NCBI RefSeq assembly: GCF_016734805.1
Contig: NZ_JAERQG010000002.1
Location: 248,001 to 312,000 of the forward strand
DNA: 64,000 nucleotides
Direction: 5' to 3'
Source: Marivirga atlantica
GTDB taxonomy: Bacteria > Bacteroidota > Bacteroidia > Cytophagales > Cyclobacteriaceae
Shown one piece after another: positions 16,824-27,191 of the stretch (positions are counted from its first letter, which is position 1; the number at the start of each line of letters is the position of its first letter). A program made the translations under genes and the position numbers. Below the pieces are notes generated by a model, which was not told the DNA's origin, did not search any database, and saw nothing but the letters and a program-made list of their open reading frames with translations.

Positions 16824-17888
16824 ATGAGTAACAAAGAAAAGTTAATAGCCGATTTTGATCCTAATGGGCTGGGAACAAGTGGAAATATTTTTGCCCTTCC
16901 TTTTGATGAAGAAACAGCTGATTTAGTACTAATTCCGGTACCCTGGGAAGTTACTGTTTCTTATGCTGCCGGTACTGCTAAAGGTCCGGAGCATATTTTA
17001 GAAGCTTCAAGCCAGGTTGATTTATTTCAAAAGGATGTTAAGGATGCTTGGAAAATGGGTATTGCCTATCTGGATACTGCAAAGGGTTTAGAGGAAAAGA
17101 GTGAGGAATATAGAACCCTTGCTGAGCAATACATTCAGTTGTTGGAGAAAGAGGAAGCAGAAAGCAGTATGGCCAAAGATATTTTGAAGAAAATTAATAA
17201 GGCCTGCGCAGAGATGGTTCAAGTAGTAAAGAGCGAGGCTAGCGCCCAACTGAAAAAAGGTAAGTTGGTAGGTCTTGTAGGTGGAGACCATAGTACGCCT
17301 TTAGGATTTATTCAAGCACTTGCTGAGAAATACGACTCCTTCGGGGTACTTCAAATTGATGCTCATATGGATTTGCGAAAGGCCTATGAAGATTTTGAAT
17401 ATTCACACGCTTCAATTAGCTATAATTTTATGAAGCTACCACAGATTGAGAAGTTGGTTCAGGTGGGTATAAGAGATTTCTGTGAGGAAGAATATAAATA
17501 TGCGGAGCGTCATAGTGATAGAGTGACTGTCTTTTATGATGAAGATGTTAAGCACGGCATATTTGATGGGGAATCGTGGAATATTATTACAGATAGGATT
17601 ATAAGTGAATTACCTCAAAAAGTTTATATCAGTTTTGATATTGATGGCTTAAATCCTGAGTTATGTCCTAATACGGGTACGCCAGTACCAGGCGGGTTGA
17701 AATTTGCTGAGGCTACTTACCTACTTCAAAAACTAGTAAAGAGCGGAAGAGAAATTATAGGTTTCGATTTAAATGAAGTAGCACCCGGTGAAAGTGATTG
17801 GAATGGTAATGTGGGCGCAAGGATGCTTTACAAACTTTGCAATTTAATGGGGGTTTCTAACGATAAGTTAGAGTGGAGTGAATACTAG
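16824..17888 (+). CDS. Agmatinase/arginase-family ureohydrolase
   Basis: This 354-residue manganese enzyme hydrolyses guanidino compounds such as agmatine, arginine or formiminoglutamate. The metal ligands are visible in GGDHST (H156), QIDAHMD (D179, H181, D183) and SFDIDGLNP (D272, D274). Residues about 85-145 form a charged helical insertion not found in the shortest family members. The motifs cannot tell which substrate is used, and in Bacteroidota close relatives are only named agmatinase family. It follows sixA by five bases and ends the unit. Confidence 0.88.
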   Translation: MSNKEKLIADFDPNGLGTSGNIFALPFDEETADLVLIPVPWEVTVSYAAGTAKGPEHILEASSQVDLFQKDVKDAWKMGIAYLDTAKGLEEKSEEYRTLAEQYIQLLEKEEAESSMAKDILKKINKACAEMVQVVKSEASAQLKKGKLVGLVGGDHSTPLGFIQALAEKYDSFGVLQIDAHMDLRKAYEDFEYSHASISYNFMKLPQIEKLVQVGIRDFCEEEYKYAERHSDRVTVFYDEDVKHGIFDGESWNIITDRIISELPQKVYISFDIDGLNPELCPNTGTPVPGGLKFAEATYLLQKLVKSGREIIGFDLNEVAPGESDWNGNVGARMLYKLCNLMGVSNDKLEWSEY

Positions 17889-17918
17889 AAGATAGAGTAA
17901 AAGTATAGGCCACTAATT

Positions 17919-18353
17919 TTAGAAATTATAGCCTAATCCCAGATATGTTCGTATCCTGGCTGAATCAAAATAGCGATTTATATAAGGAGAAATTTCAAAT
18001 TGGATAAAAGCTTTTGGTAGCTTCTCAAAAGCTTTTATTTGACTTCCTATTTTAATATTGTAACCATTTATAATGCCCGTGTTTTGGTAACCATTGAATG
18101 GATTATAGTTAACACCAAGGCCGCCATAAAAATTAGCTTTGTCTGTTTTTTTGAAATTATAGGCCAGGTTAGTTCCTAAATTAGTATTGGCTATAAAGGA
18201 GTTAGTTTCAGCTCGTACATCAAGCCAAATGTTATTCTCTCTGTTTGAGCTTATGGAAAACACCGACTGAAAAGGCATGTAACTTACTGCTACTTGCGCC
18301 TTAAGTTGGCTTATGAAAACTACAATTATTAAGGTTAATAGTATTTGCTTCAT
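17919..18353 (-). CDS. Small outer-membrane beta-barrel-like protein
   Basis: This 144-residue protein has a signal peptide (MKQILLTLIIVVFISQLKAQ) and amphipathic beta strands ending in the aromatic LGLGYNF, as in outer-membrane barrel proteins. No specific family is recognised. Its ATG is one base beyond the xylanase stop codon, so the two genes form a tight pair and are probably translated from one message. It may be the outer-surface partner of the xylanase, but nothing in the sequence proves that. Confidence 0.6.
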   Translation of the reverse strand: MKQILLTLIIVVFISQLKAQVAVSYMPFQSVFSISSNRENNIWLDVRAETNSFIANTNLGTNLAYNFKKTDKANFYGGLGVNYNPFNGYQNTGIINGYNIKIGSQIKAFEKLPKAFIQFEISPYINRYFDSARIRTYLGLGYNF

Positions 18354-18354
18354 G

Positions 18355-19407
18355 TTAATTATTTATAAGTGCACAATAGGCAGGTTTTGGGCTGAATGTT
18401 TCATCAAAAAGTAGGGGGTAGTCCTCTCTGTTAAAATAACCAGGAATCCATGATTCCCCATCATTTATTCCCCAGATGGTAATACCATATTGGTATTGCT
18501 TTTCCAGTTTTGAATAATTTTCAAAAACGAATTTATATCGTTTTGCTTGCCTTTGAAGAAGCTCTGAATTGAGCTTAAAGCTACTTGAACTATTACCATT
18601 TACGGCCACATCCAATTCTGATATATGAAGTTTAAAGCCTGCATCTGTTATCTCCTTCATGGCCAATGCTAAATCCAACTCCGATGGATAACTAATGGCA
18701 ATATGACTTTGCATACCAATTCCGTGTATCGGTAAACCTTTAAATTTAAGCTGCTTCATTAAATCTAATGCGGCTTTACGTTTAGCAGGTCTTAAGGCGA
18801 GGTTAAAGTCATTATAAAACAATAGAGCACCCGGATCAGCTTCGTGTGCATATTGAAAGGCTTTTTCTATGTAGCTGCTTCCCATATTTTTATACCAGAT
18901 GTTGGGTCTTAAAGTGCCATCCTCCAGAAAAGCTTCATTTACCACGTCCCAGGCCTTTACTTTGCCCTTATATCTACTTGCAATGGTAGTAATGTGTTTT
19001 TTCATCATTTCTTCCCATTCATTTCTATTTCCTTTAAAATTCTCCATCCAAGTAGGAAGTTGCTCATGCCAAATCAGGGTGTGGCCGTGCACCGACTTAT
19101 TATTAGCTTCTGCATATTCAATAATTAAATCAGCCTGTGTCCAAAAGAATGTATTTTCTTCTGGATGGATGAAATCAGCTTTAAATCTATTTGATGCAGT
19201 TAAACGATCGAATTGAGTTCGTATAATAGGTTCATTTTCGTTGAAAAAAGCGGTTTGATAAGGCTCAATAGCAACGCCAACAGGAAAATCATAATGCTGA
19301 TAGAGTGACTGGTTTTCAATAGCGCAGACTTCAACAGGTTCTGGTTGGCAGCTAATGAAAAGGAAGCTAAAGAGAATAAAAAGTAAACTTTTAAAGTTCT
19401 TATTCAA
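18355..19407 (-). CDS. GH10 endo-1,4-beta-xylanase lipoprotein
   Basis: This 350-residue glycoside hydrolase family 10 enzyme cuts beta-1,4-xylan. The acid/base Glu is E158 in AWDVVNEAF, and the nucleophile Glu is E264 in LHISELDVAV. Other GH10 marks are VHGHTLIWHEQLPTWM and WGINDGESWIPG. The N-terminus is a lipoprotein signal with Cys20 in LFISC, so the enzyme is membrane-anchored. It starts with TTG (19405-19407), because no in-frame ATG gives a signal peptide. No carbohydrate-binding module or SusCD pair is nearby, so it is a lone enzyme rather than part of a full polysaccharide utilisation locus. Confidence 0.9.
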   Translation of the reverse strand: MNKNFKSLLFILFSFLFISCQPEPVEVCAIENQSLYQHYDFPVGVAIEPYQTAFFNENEPIIRTQFDRLTASNRFKADFIHPEENTFFWTQADLIIEYAEANNKSVHGHTLIWHEQLPTWMENFKGNRNEWEEMMKKHITTIASRYKGKVKAWDVVNEAFLEDGTLRPNIWYKNMGSSYIEKAFQYAHEADPGALLFYNDFNLALRPAKRKAALDLMKQLKFKGLPIHGIGMQSHIAISYPSELDLALAMKEITDAGFKLHISELDVAVNGNSSSSFKLNSELLQRQAKRYKFVFENYSKLEKQYQYGITIWGINDGESWIPGYFNREDYPLLFDETFSPKPAYCALINN

Positions 19408-19500
19408 AATGATTAGATAACTGAAGAGGCAATTCTAATAAATTATTTATCGAGTTCATAATCTTGTGGTCAACTAATACCTGGTATCTATCGAAGAACT

Positions 19501-19531
19501 TTTGGAATATATACAAGATAGCTTACTTTTG
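19501..19531 (+). promoter_or_regulatory. Promoter of the giant surface protein gene
   Basis: TTTG (19501-19504), a 19-base spacer and TACTTTTG (19524-19531) match the Bacteroidota promoter TTTG-N19-TAnnTTTG exactly. A small hairpin TATGCT-GTAT-AGCATA (19544-19559) lies at the start of the transcribed leader, about 25 bases before the ATG at 19585. Confidence 0.7.
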
Positions 19532-19584
19532 CCATTTATTGGGTATGCTGTATAGCATAGCTTTTTCAATTTTGACCACTTTAT

Positions 19585-22500
19585 ATGAGAAATTGTTTAC
19601 TACAAATTAAAAGTTTTTTATTCATTACCAGTTTTCTAGTTATTGCTACAGTAGCTAATGCGCAAGACCGTCCTTTCATTACGGTTTGGCAAACTGATAA
19701 CCCTGGTACAAGCGAGGACAACCAGATTACCATACCTGGTACAGGTACAGATTATTTAATAGAATGGGAGGAAGTTGGCAATGAAGCTAGTAATAGTGGC
19801 AGCGAGACTGGTACTGATGAGCATACTGTTACTTTCCCTAGTGCGGGTACTTATCGGGTGATGATTAGTGGAGCCTTTCATAGAATTGAGTTTTATAAGT
19901 TCGAAGAAACTACTGATGCAGCTAAACTTATTGAAATTGAGCAATGGGGAGATATTGAGTGGGCTACATTCTCCAAAGCTTTCTTCGGTTGTAAAAACTT
20001 AGAGTATTCAGCTATTGATGCTCCAGTTTTAACAAATGTAACGGATATAGGTGGCATGTTCCGTGGAGCTAGCATGTTTAACGGAGACCTAAGCACTTGG
20101 GATGTTTCTAATATAGAATTCATGGATGATCTGTTTTATGGTGCAGTGCTTTACAACCAAGACATTAGTTCATGGGATGTTTCTAATGTTAAAAGTATGT
20201 CTGGTATGTTTCATTTAGCAAGAAGTTTTAACCAAGATATTGGTCTCTGGGATGTATCTAGTGTTACCTCCATGAGAGACATGTTTTTTAGGGCCGAGAG
20301 TTTTAATCAGTATTTAGGAAACTGGAACGTATCGAATGTTGAAAACATGTCAGGAATGTTTTGGGGAGCTGACTCCTTTAACCAGTATATTCAAATCTGG
20401 GATGTATCTAAAGTGAGGGATATGAGCGAGATGTTCTTTAGTGCTAGCAATTTCGATCAGCAATTGGGTGCCTGGGAATTGTCCAACATTGAGAATATGA
20501 TGGATATATTTCGATCTAGTAATATAAGTAATATCAATTATGATAATACGCTGTTGGGATGGGCAAATAATGACTTTATCCCTGAAAATATTGATTTAGG
20601 TGAAGTATCAGTAAATTTAACCTTTTGTGAAGCAATAGATGCGCGATCAAAATTGGTTAATGATTTTGGCTGGTCAATAACTGGAGATCGTTATTGTTTG
20701 AATCAGTATTTTGTTACCAGATGGAAAACTGATTTAGCTGGAGTGAGTAATTCAAATCAAATCACAATTCCTGGAGTAGGTACAGATTACCTGATAGAGT
20801 GGGAGCAGATTGGAAATCTGAGCAATAATGGAAGTGAAATTGGAAATGATGATCATACCTTAACCTTTCCAAACCCTGGAGATTACAGAGTTAAAATTTC
20901 TGGTGATTTTAAAAGTATTCGATTTGCAAATAGTGGCGATAAAAACAAAATAATTTCTATAGAAAGTTGGGGTAATTTAAATTGGCAGTCTTTGGAAAGT
21001 GCCTTCTATGGCTGCCAAAACCTAGAGGTGACTGCAGTTAATAAGCCAAACCTAAACTCAGTAACTAATTTGAATTTTGCTTTTAGAGACACACCAATAA
21101 AAGGGAAATCTTTATCACTTTGGAGCACGGGAGAAGTTTCAACAATGGAAGGCATATTTGCAGGTGCGACTCAATTTAATGCAAATCTAGAGAATTGGGA
21201 TGTTTCTAGCGTTGCAACCTTTACAAATATGTTTAATGGAGCGACAAATTTTAATCGAAATTTAGCTGCATGGAATCTTGTATCAGCAACAAATATGGAG
21301 GGAATGCTAGATAATTCAGGTCTTTCGATTATAAAGTATGTTTTAATGTTAAATGAATGGAGTCAAAATGCTGGACTACCATCAAATATTACTTTAGGGG
21401 TTGAAGGTCTTAGGTATTGTTATAAAAAGGGGCGTGAAACACTTATTAACAATAAGAACTGGGATTTTACAGGTGATGTTAAAGATTGTTCAAATCAGTT
21501 TGTAAGCATTTGGAAAACAGATAATGTAGGTATCTCCAATGATAATCAAATTGAAATACCTGGAGTCTATAATGGACATGATGCAAATTATCTTATTGAG
21601 TGGGAAGAAGTTGGGAATGAAGTTGAAAATAACGGAACAGGAAGTGCTGTACAATTCGGAACCATTACATTTCCGAGTATAGGTACTTACAGAGTTAAAA
21701 TAAGTGGCGATTTTGCTGGTATCGCATTTAATAACTCAAGAGATAAAAACAAAATTGTAGAAATATCTAAATGGGGTGATATAGCTTGGAAGAGTTATAA
21801 ATCAGCATTTTATGGTTGTAAAAATTTACAAATAACTGCTACTGACGAACCTAACTTTAGCAGAGTGAATAGCTTGTATCAAATGTTTCGAGACGTGTCT
21901 TTGAATGGGGAGATAGAAAACTGGGATGTCTCAAATATCACTGATATGGGGCGAATGTTTTATGATGCGGTAAGTTTTAACAAAGATATATCGAAATGGG
22001 ATGTTTCTAATGTTACCAATATGAGTGGGATGTTTGCAGGAGCCACTTCATTTAATATTGACATAAGTGATTGGAACGTAAGCAAGGTAGCTTATATGAA
22101 TGCCATGTTCTCAGGCGCTTCATCATTTAATCAAAATCTTAACAGCTGGGATGTATCAAATGTATCAAACATGTATGCAATGTTTAGAGATGCGTCATCT
22201 TTTAATGGAAGTATTGGGAATTGGGATGTTTCGAATGTAACTAATATCCGAAATATGTTTGAGGATGCTATTTCATTTAATCAAGACTTAAATTCTTGGA
22301 ATCTTCAAAATGCTCATGACCTTAATTCTATGTTTGAAGGAGCTACTGCTTTCAATGGAGAAATTGGAAATTGGAATGTCTCTAATGTAATAAATATGTC
22401 CAGAATGTTCGCTGATGCTTCCTCATTTGATCAAAATTTGAATAACTGGGATGTATCCAATGTTACTGATATGACTTCAATGTTTAATAGTGCTTCTTCC

Positions 22501-25500
22501 TTCAATAGCGAAATTGGAAATTGGAATGTCTCAAATATCACTGATATGGGGCGAATGTTTTACAATGCGGTAAGCTTTAACAAAGACATATCAGAATGGA
22601 ATGTTTCTAATGTCATCTCTATGATTGCAATGTTTGAAAGAGCCAATTCATTTAATCAAGAACTCAATAGCTGGGATGTTTCTAATGTGACGGATATGAA
22701 AAGAATGTTCTATAGGGCAAGGTCATTCAATGGTGACATCAGTAATTGGAATGTATCTGCGACTAATGATTTTAGCAGTATGTTTATCGGTTGTGGTAAT
22801 TTCAATCGTGATATCAGCAATTGGGATGTATCTTCGGCAAATAGTTTGGCAGGTATGTTTGCTGGAGCCACCTCATTCAATCAGGACCTAGGCAGTTGGG
22901 ATGTTTCTAAAGTCGAAAATTTCAATAGCATGTTTTATGGTTCAGGCTATAACCATCCGTTGTCTGATTGGTCAATCGATAGCGCCAAAACGATGAACCG
23001 AATTTTTCCAACTTCATATCTAAGATCCAATTATCAAGAAACCTTAAACGCATGGGCTCAACAAACCAATGTGCCTAATGATGTCGAGATGAGTGCAGAG
23101 GGAATGAAATATTGCATCACCGAAGGAAGAGACTTCTTAATAAATAATAAAGGTTGGTCTATTACCAATGATGAATATTTCTGCGGAGAACCTTTTACAG
23201 CAGTTTTTAATACTGAAAGCCCTGGAGTTAGTGCCGATAATCAATTACAACTACCTACTTCAGGGGGACCTTTCATTTTAGAATGGGAAGATGTCAATGA
23301 TCCTAATATGAAAGGCATAGACACCACTAGCAATGCCGTTTTGCTAGATTTACCTTATCCAGGAAGTTTCAGAGTAAAGATTACCGGTGATATTGAGAGA
23401 ATCAATTTTGCTGATAAAGGTGATAAGCTGAAATTAACAGCTTTGGAGAGTTGGGGTGACATTTACTGGCTAAATTTAGATTCTGCCTTTATGGGATGTT
23501 CAAATATGACTTATAAAGCAACTGATTATCCTAATTTAGATTACATAAATAGCTTAAATTACACATTTGCTGGAGCCACCGAGTTTGATGCAAACATGGC
23601 TAGATGGGATATTCGTACCATAAATGATATGCACGGCATGTTAGATGGTACTGCAGTATCTGAAGAAAATTATGAAGAAACATTGTTTAGATGGTTCGAT
23701 GATTACTGGACTAAAAGCAATATTACCATAGGCGTTGAAGGACTAGAGTTTTGTATTGCACCAGCAAGAGATAGTTTAATTAGTAGTAAAAATTGGACTT
23801 TTATAGGTGATCAGGAAACATGTGGAAGACCTTTTATTACTACCTGGGATACGCGAAATGCAAATAATGAAGCTGACACAACTATAATTTTACCAATCGC
23901 TAGTCCTATTTATAATGAACTTTATAGAATCACATGGGAAGAGATTGGAAACAGTGATAATAAAGGGGACAGTATATTGAGTGAAGGTTATCCACTCTTA
24001 ACCTTCGACTCTCCAGGAATCTACCAAATTAAAATTTCAGGGAAGATTGATCAAATACGGTACTCAAATGGAGCGATTGAGGATAAAAATAAATTGATTT
24101 CAGTTGATCAATGGGGTGACATTCAGTGGACTTCTTTGATAAAAGCCTTCAAAGATTGTGATAGTTTACAATATAATGCCACAGATATTCCAAATTTGGA
24201 TGAGATTACTTCATTGTATGGTATGTTTGAAGATACTTACCTATTTAATGGAGACATAAGTAATTGGGATGTTTCTACGGTGAAAAATTTCAACCAAATG
24301 TTCCGCAACGCTAGCTCTTTCAATCAGAATTTAAATAATTGGGATGTCTCTAGTGCTACACAAATGAATGGTATGTTTGAAGGAGCGGTGAAATTTAATG
24401 GGAATATTTCAGACTGGAATGTTTCACAGGTTGCTAACTTCCATGATTTTTGTTTAGGAGCTGAGGCTTTTAATAGACCTTTGAATAATTGGAATATAGC
24501 TAGTGCTTCGGATATGTTTGATATGCTTTCCTATACTGGATTGAGTAAAGAAAATTATGATTTAACCTTAGTCGGGTGGGCAGCATTAGAAACAGCACCC
24601 GACTCTATTATGTTGGGAGTACAAAACTTAGGATTTTGCAATGACAGTGCAAGAAATTTTTTAAAGGAATCTAAAGCTTGGAGTTTTATAGGAGATGCCT
24701 ACCTATGTTCTGAGCCTTTCATCACAATTTGGAAAACGGATAACCCAGGTGATTCAGAAGATAACCAAATCATTTTTCCTGGATACCATGCAGGTCGGTA
24801 CAGCATTCAATGGATGGAGGTCGATAACCCCACTAATACTGGTCTCATCAATGCAAGAGGTTTTGAACAGATTACTTTTCCACATCCAGGAATATATGAA
24901 TTACAAGTTAGAGGAGATTTAAGAGGGTTTAAGTTTTATAATAATGTAAATGGAAATTACGATAGAAATAAGCTTTTAGCGATTAAACAATGGGGAGAAA
25001 TCCAGTGGGAATCTTTGGAATATGCTTTCTATAGATGTGATAGCTTAACATATAGTGCAACAGATACTCCTGATTTAAGCTTAATTAATTCTATTGCATA
25101 CATGTTCTATGATGCGGATAAATTTAATGCTAACATAAATAACTGGGATGTTTCAAACATTTCAGATTTTTCCTATGTGTTTCGCAGTGCTTCTAGTTTC
25201 AATAATGATCTAGGTAATTGGGATGTTTCGAATGCTACAAGTATGATTAGTATGCTATCTGGGAGTGGACTAAGTAGTAAGGCATATGATCAAACCTTAA
25301 TGGCTTGGGCTCAATTAGATAGTCTTCAAACTAATGTGGAGCTAGGAGCTTCGGGATTGGAATATTGTTTCAGTAAAAGAGCAAGAGATTATTTGATTAA
25401 CCAGAAAGGGTGGACTATTTCTTACGATTCGGAAAACTGTGAATCAGCTTTTACATCAAAATGGAATTCCGTTAATGAAGGCCAAAGCCAATCAGATCAA

Positions 25501-27114
25501 ATTATTATTCCTATTAGTGGGGGAGAGAGTTTAATTTATTGGGAAGATATTAATGATATTGATCTTTATGGTTTGGAGATTTCGGATGGATCTTATCATA
25601 CGCTCAATCTTCCTCAATCTGGTGAATACAGAATAAAAATAATCGATGGTGTTAATAGAATTCATTTCTCTGATCTAGGCGATAAATTAAAAATCACTGA
25701 AATACAAAACTGGGGTGATATCCAGTGGACTAACTTCAATGGAGCTTTTGCAGGATGCGAAAACCTCTCAATTACCGCTACTGATGCACCTGACTTATCT
25801 CAGGTGACCGATATGTCACGCATGTTTTATAATGCAAAATCTATGAATCAAGACATTAGCCATTGGAATGTGAGCAGTGTCTTAAATATATCAGATCTTT
25901 TCCATGGAGCTTCTTCTTTCAATCAAGACTTAAGCACTTGGGATGTGAGCAATGCTACTAAAATGAGCCGCATGTTCGCCAGTGCTACAGCCTTTAATCA
26001 AGACCTTACGGACTGGAATACAGCTAATGTAACAGATATGGATTTTATGTTCTGGGATGCTGACTCCTTTCAAGAAGATATTAGCAGTTGGGACGTTTCG
26101 AATGTGAATAATATGTGGGGGATGTTCTACAGTGCTGACTCAGTCAATTCGGATATTTCCAATTGGGATGTAAGCAGTGTGACCAATATGACAGAAATGT
26201 TCCGTGAAGCGAAAGCTTTCAATCAGGATATTAGCTCTTGGAATACCGCAAATGTTACAGACATCTCAGGCATGTTTTATGAGGCTACATCATTTGATCA
26301 AGATCTAGGTGACTGGAATTTATCCAATGCGGGCAGCTTGTTTGAATTCTTAACTAATTCAGGTTTATCAGTACAAAACTATGATGCCAGTCTGGAAGGC
26401 TGGGCCACTAATGCTAATGTTCCTTCTGATATAGCTTTGAGTGCTGAAGGTCTCATTTATTGTGCCTCTGACGAATACAGACAACAACTGATTGATGACT
26501 TTGGCTGGGGAATTATAGATGATGTTCAATGCAGTTTAGTATTAGAAGAAACTTTCCCTGTGGCTGAGGCAACTCATGTTGAAAAGGATACTGAAATCTA
26601 CCTGACTTTTGATCAAACCTTTGAAGAGATTGATTTTGGTAATATCGAATTAAGCGATGTTTCAGGTAATTCACATACCATAAATGACGTAGTGGCTGAT
26701 AGCTTAACACTGCGCATCATTCATAATGGATTAGGCTTTAACACTTATGAAGTCACTATTCCTGAAAACACCTTAGTGAGCGCATCAGGTAAAGTGAACG
26801 ATGAAATAAAATGGTCTTTTGCTACTCAATCCATATTGGCAGCGAAAGATAAACAGTTGGCGACTAATCTGGCTAACTATCCTAATCCATTTTCTGAATA
26901 TACTACTTTAAGCTTTAGTCTTACCGAAGGTAATTCGTTCGATCTATTGGTTTATGATGTGAAAGGTCAGTTAGTAAGGCAACAGTCTTTTGATAACCGA
27001 GCTTCAGGTGAGCAATCTATAAAATTTGAAAGAAAGGGATTACCTACTGGTCTTTACCATTATCAAATACAAGCTACTCAGGGAGCAGTAAGTGGTAAAA
27101 TGATGATTAAGTAG
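19585..27114 (+). CDS. Giant BspA/DUF285-repeat surface protein with T9SS sorting domain
   Basis: This 2509-residue secreted protein has a signal peptide ending near NAQ. Seven modules follow, starting near residues 30, 374, 637, 1202, 1415, 1710 and 1953. Each opens with a strand block like PFITVWQTDNPG, then FxGCxNL, then a variable number of 25-residue BspA/DUF285 repeats (MFxGAxxFNxDIxxWDVSNVT), and closes with FC...W(S/T)I..D..C. Three Cys per module are conserved. An Ig-like (Big_5-like) domain lies at about 2319-2425. A type A T9SS sorting domain (NYPNPFSEYTTLSF ... GLYHYQI) covers about 2429-2509. Similar repeats serve in adhesion. It is preceded by a perfect promoter and ends at a terminator. 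Confidence 0.92.
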   Translation: MRNCLLQIKSFLFITSFLVIATVANAQDRPFITVWQTDNPGTSEDNQITIPGTGTDYLIEWEEVGNEASNSGSETGTDEHTVTFPSAGTYRVMISGAFHRIEFYKFEETTDAAKLIEIEQWGDIEWATFSKAFFGCKNLEYSAIDAPVLTNVTDIGGMFRGASMFNGDLSTWDVSNIEFMDDLFYGAVLYNQDISSWDVSNVKSMSGMFHLARSFNQDIGLWDVSSVTSMRDMFFRAESFNQYLGNWNVSNVENMSGMFWGADSFNQYIQIWDVSKVRDMSEMFFSASNFDQQLGAWELSNIENMMDIFRSSNISNINYDNTLLGWANNDFIPENIDLGEVSVNLTFCEAIDARSKLVNDFGWSITGDRYCLNQYFVTRWKTDLAGVSNSNQITIPGVGTDYLIEWEQIGNLSNNGSEIGNDDHTLTFPNPGDYRVKISGDFKSIRFANSGDKNKIISIESWGNLNWQSLESAFYGCQNLEVTAVNKPNLNSVTNLNFAFRDTPIKGKSLSLWSTGEVSTMEGIFAGATQFNANLENWDVSSVATFTNMFNGATNFNRNLAAWNLVSATNMEGMLDNSGLSIIKYVLMLNEWSQNAGLPSNITLGVEGLRYCYKKGRETLINNKNWDFTGDVKDCSNQFVSIWKTDNVGISNDNQIEIPGVYNGHDANYLIEWEEVGNEVENNGTGSAVQFGTITFPSIGTYRVKISGDFAGIAFNNSRDKNKIVEISKWGDIAWKSYKSAFYGCKNLQITATDEPNFSRVNSLYQMFRDVSLNGEIENWDVSNITDMGRMFYDAVSFNKDISKWDVSNVTNMSGMFAGATSFNIDISDWNVSKVAYMNAMFSGASSFNQNLNSWDVSNVSNMYAMFRDASSFNGSIGNWDVSNVTNIRNMFEDAISFNQDLNSWNLQNAHDLNSMFEGATAFNGEIGNWNVSNVINMSRMFADASSFDQNLNNWDVSNVTDMTSMFNSASSFNSEIGNWNVSNITDMGRMFYNAVSFNKDISEWNVSNVISMIAMFERANSFNQELNSWDVSNVTDMKRMFYRARSFNGDISNWNVSATNDFSSMFIGCGNFNRDISNWDVSSANSLAGMFAGATSFNQDLGSWDVSKVENFNSMFYGSGYNHPLSDWSIDSAKTMNRIFPTSYLRSNYQETLNAWAQQTNVPNDVEMSAEGMKYCITEGRDFLINNKGWSITNDEYFCGEPFTAVFNTESPGVSADNQLQLPTSGGPFILEWEDVNDPNMKGIDTTSNAVLLDLPYPGSFRVKITGDIERINFADKGDKLKLTALESWGDIYWLNLDSAFMGCSNMTYKATDYPNLDYINSLNYTFAGATEFDANMARWDIRTINDMHGMLDGTAVSEENYEETLFRWFDDYWTKSNITIGVEGLEFCIAPARDSLISSKNWTFIGDQETCGRPFITTWDTRNANNEADTTIILPIASPIYNELYRITWEEIGNSDNKGDSILSEGYPLLTFDSPGIYQIKISGKIDQIRYSNGAIEDKNKLISVDQWGDIQWTSLIKAFKDCDSLQYNATDIPNLDEITSLYGMFEDTYLFNGDISNWDVSTVKNFNQMFRNASSFNQNLNNWDVSSATQMNGMFEGAVKFNGNISDWNVSQVANFHDFCLGAEAFNRPLNNWNIASASDMFDMLSYTGLSKENYDLTLVGWAALETAPDSIMLGVQNLGFCNDSARNFLKESKAWSFIGDAYLCSEPFITIWKTDNPGDSEDNQIIFPGYHAGRYSIQWMEVDNPTNTGLINARGFEQITFPHPGIYELQVRGDLRGFKFYNNVNGNYDRNKLLAIKQWGEIQWESLEYAFYRCDSLTYSATDTPDLSLINSIAYMFYDADKFNANINNWDVSNISDFSYVFRSASSFNNDLGNWDVSNATSMISMLSGSGLSSKAYDQTLMAWAQLDSLQTNVELGASGLEYCFSKRARDYLINQKGWTISYDSENCESAFTSKWNSVNEGQSQSDQIIIPISGGESLIYWEDINDIDLYGLEISDGSYHTLNLPQSGEYRIKIIDGVNRIHFSDLGDKLKITEIQNWGDIQWTNFNGAFAGCENLSITATDAPDLSQVTDMSRMFYNAKSMNQDISHWNVSSVLNISDLFHGASSFNQDLSTWDVSNATKMSRMFASATAFNQDLTDWNTANVTDMDFMFWDADSFQEDISSWDVSNVNNMWGMFYSADSVNSDISNWDVSSVTNMTEMFREAKAFNQDISSWNTANVTDISGMFYEATSFDQDLGDWNLSNAGSLFEFLTNSGLSVQNYDASLEGWATNANVPSDIALSAEGLIYCASDEYRQQLIDDFGWGIIDDVQCSLVLEETFPVAEATHVEKDTEIYLTFDQTFEEIDFGNIELSDVSGNSHTINDVVADSLTLRIIHNGLGFNTYEVTIPENTLVSASGKVNDEIKWSFATQSILAAKDKQLATNLANYPNPFSEYTTLSFSLTEGNSFDLLVYDVKGQLVRQQSFDNRASGEQSIKFERKGLPTGLYHYQIQATQGAVSGKMMIK

Positions 27115-27139
27115 CAAAACGAATAGTTTTTTACTTAAG

Positions 27140-27184
27140 AGCAAAGAAGTAAGTGAGTTTATCGCTTGCTTCTTTGCTTTTTTC
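27140..27184 (+). terminator. Terminator after the giant surface protein gene
   Basis: Arms AGCAAAGAAG (27140-27149) and CTTCTTTGCT (27169-27178) pair perfectly and are followed by a T-rich stretch. It lies between two convergent genes and may serve mainly the plus strand. Confidence 0.75.
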
Positions 27185-27191
27185 TTTTCTC

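Noticed and set aside
18355-27114. A polysaccharide utilisation locus around the GH10 xylanase
   Set aside because: There is no SusC/SusD pair, no other glycosidase and no hybrid two-component regulator nearby.
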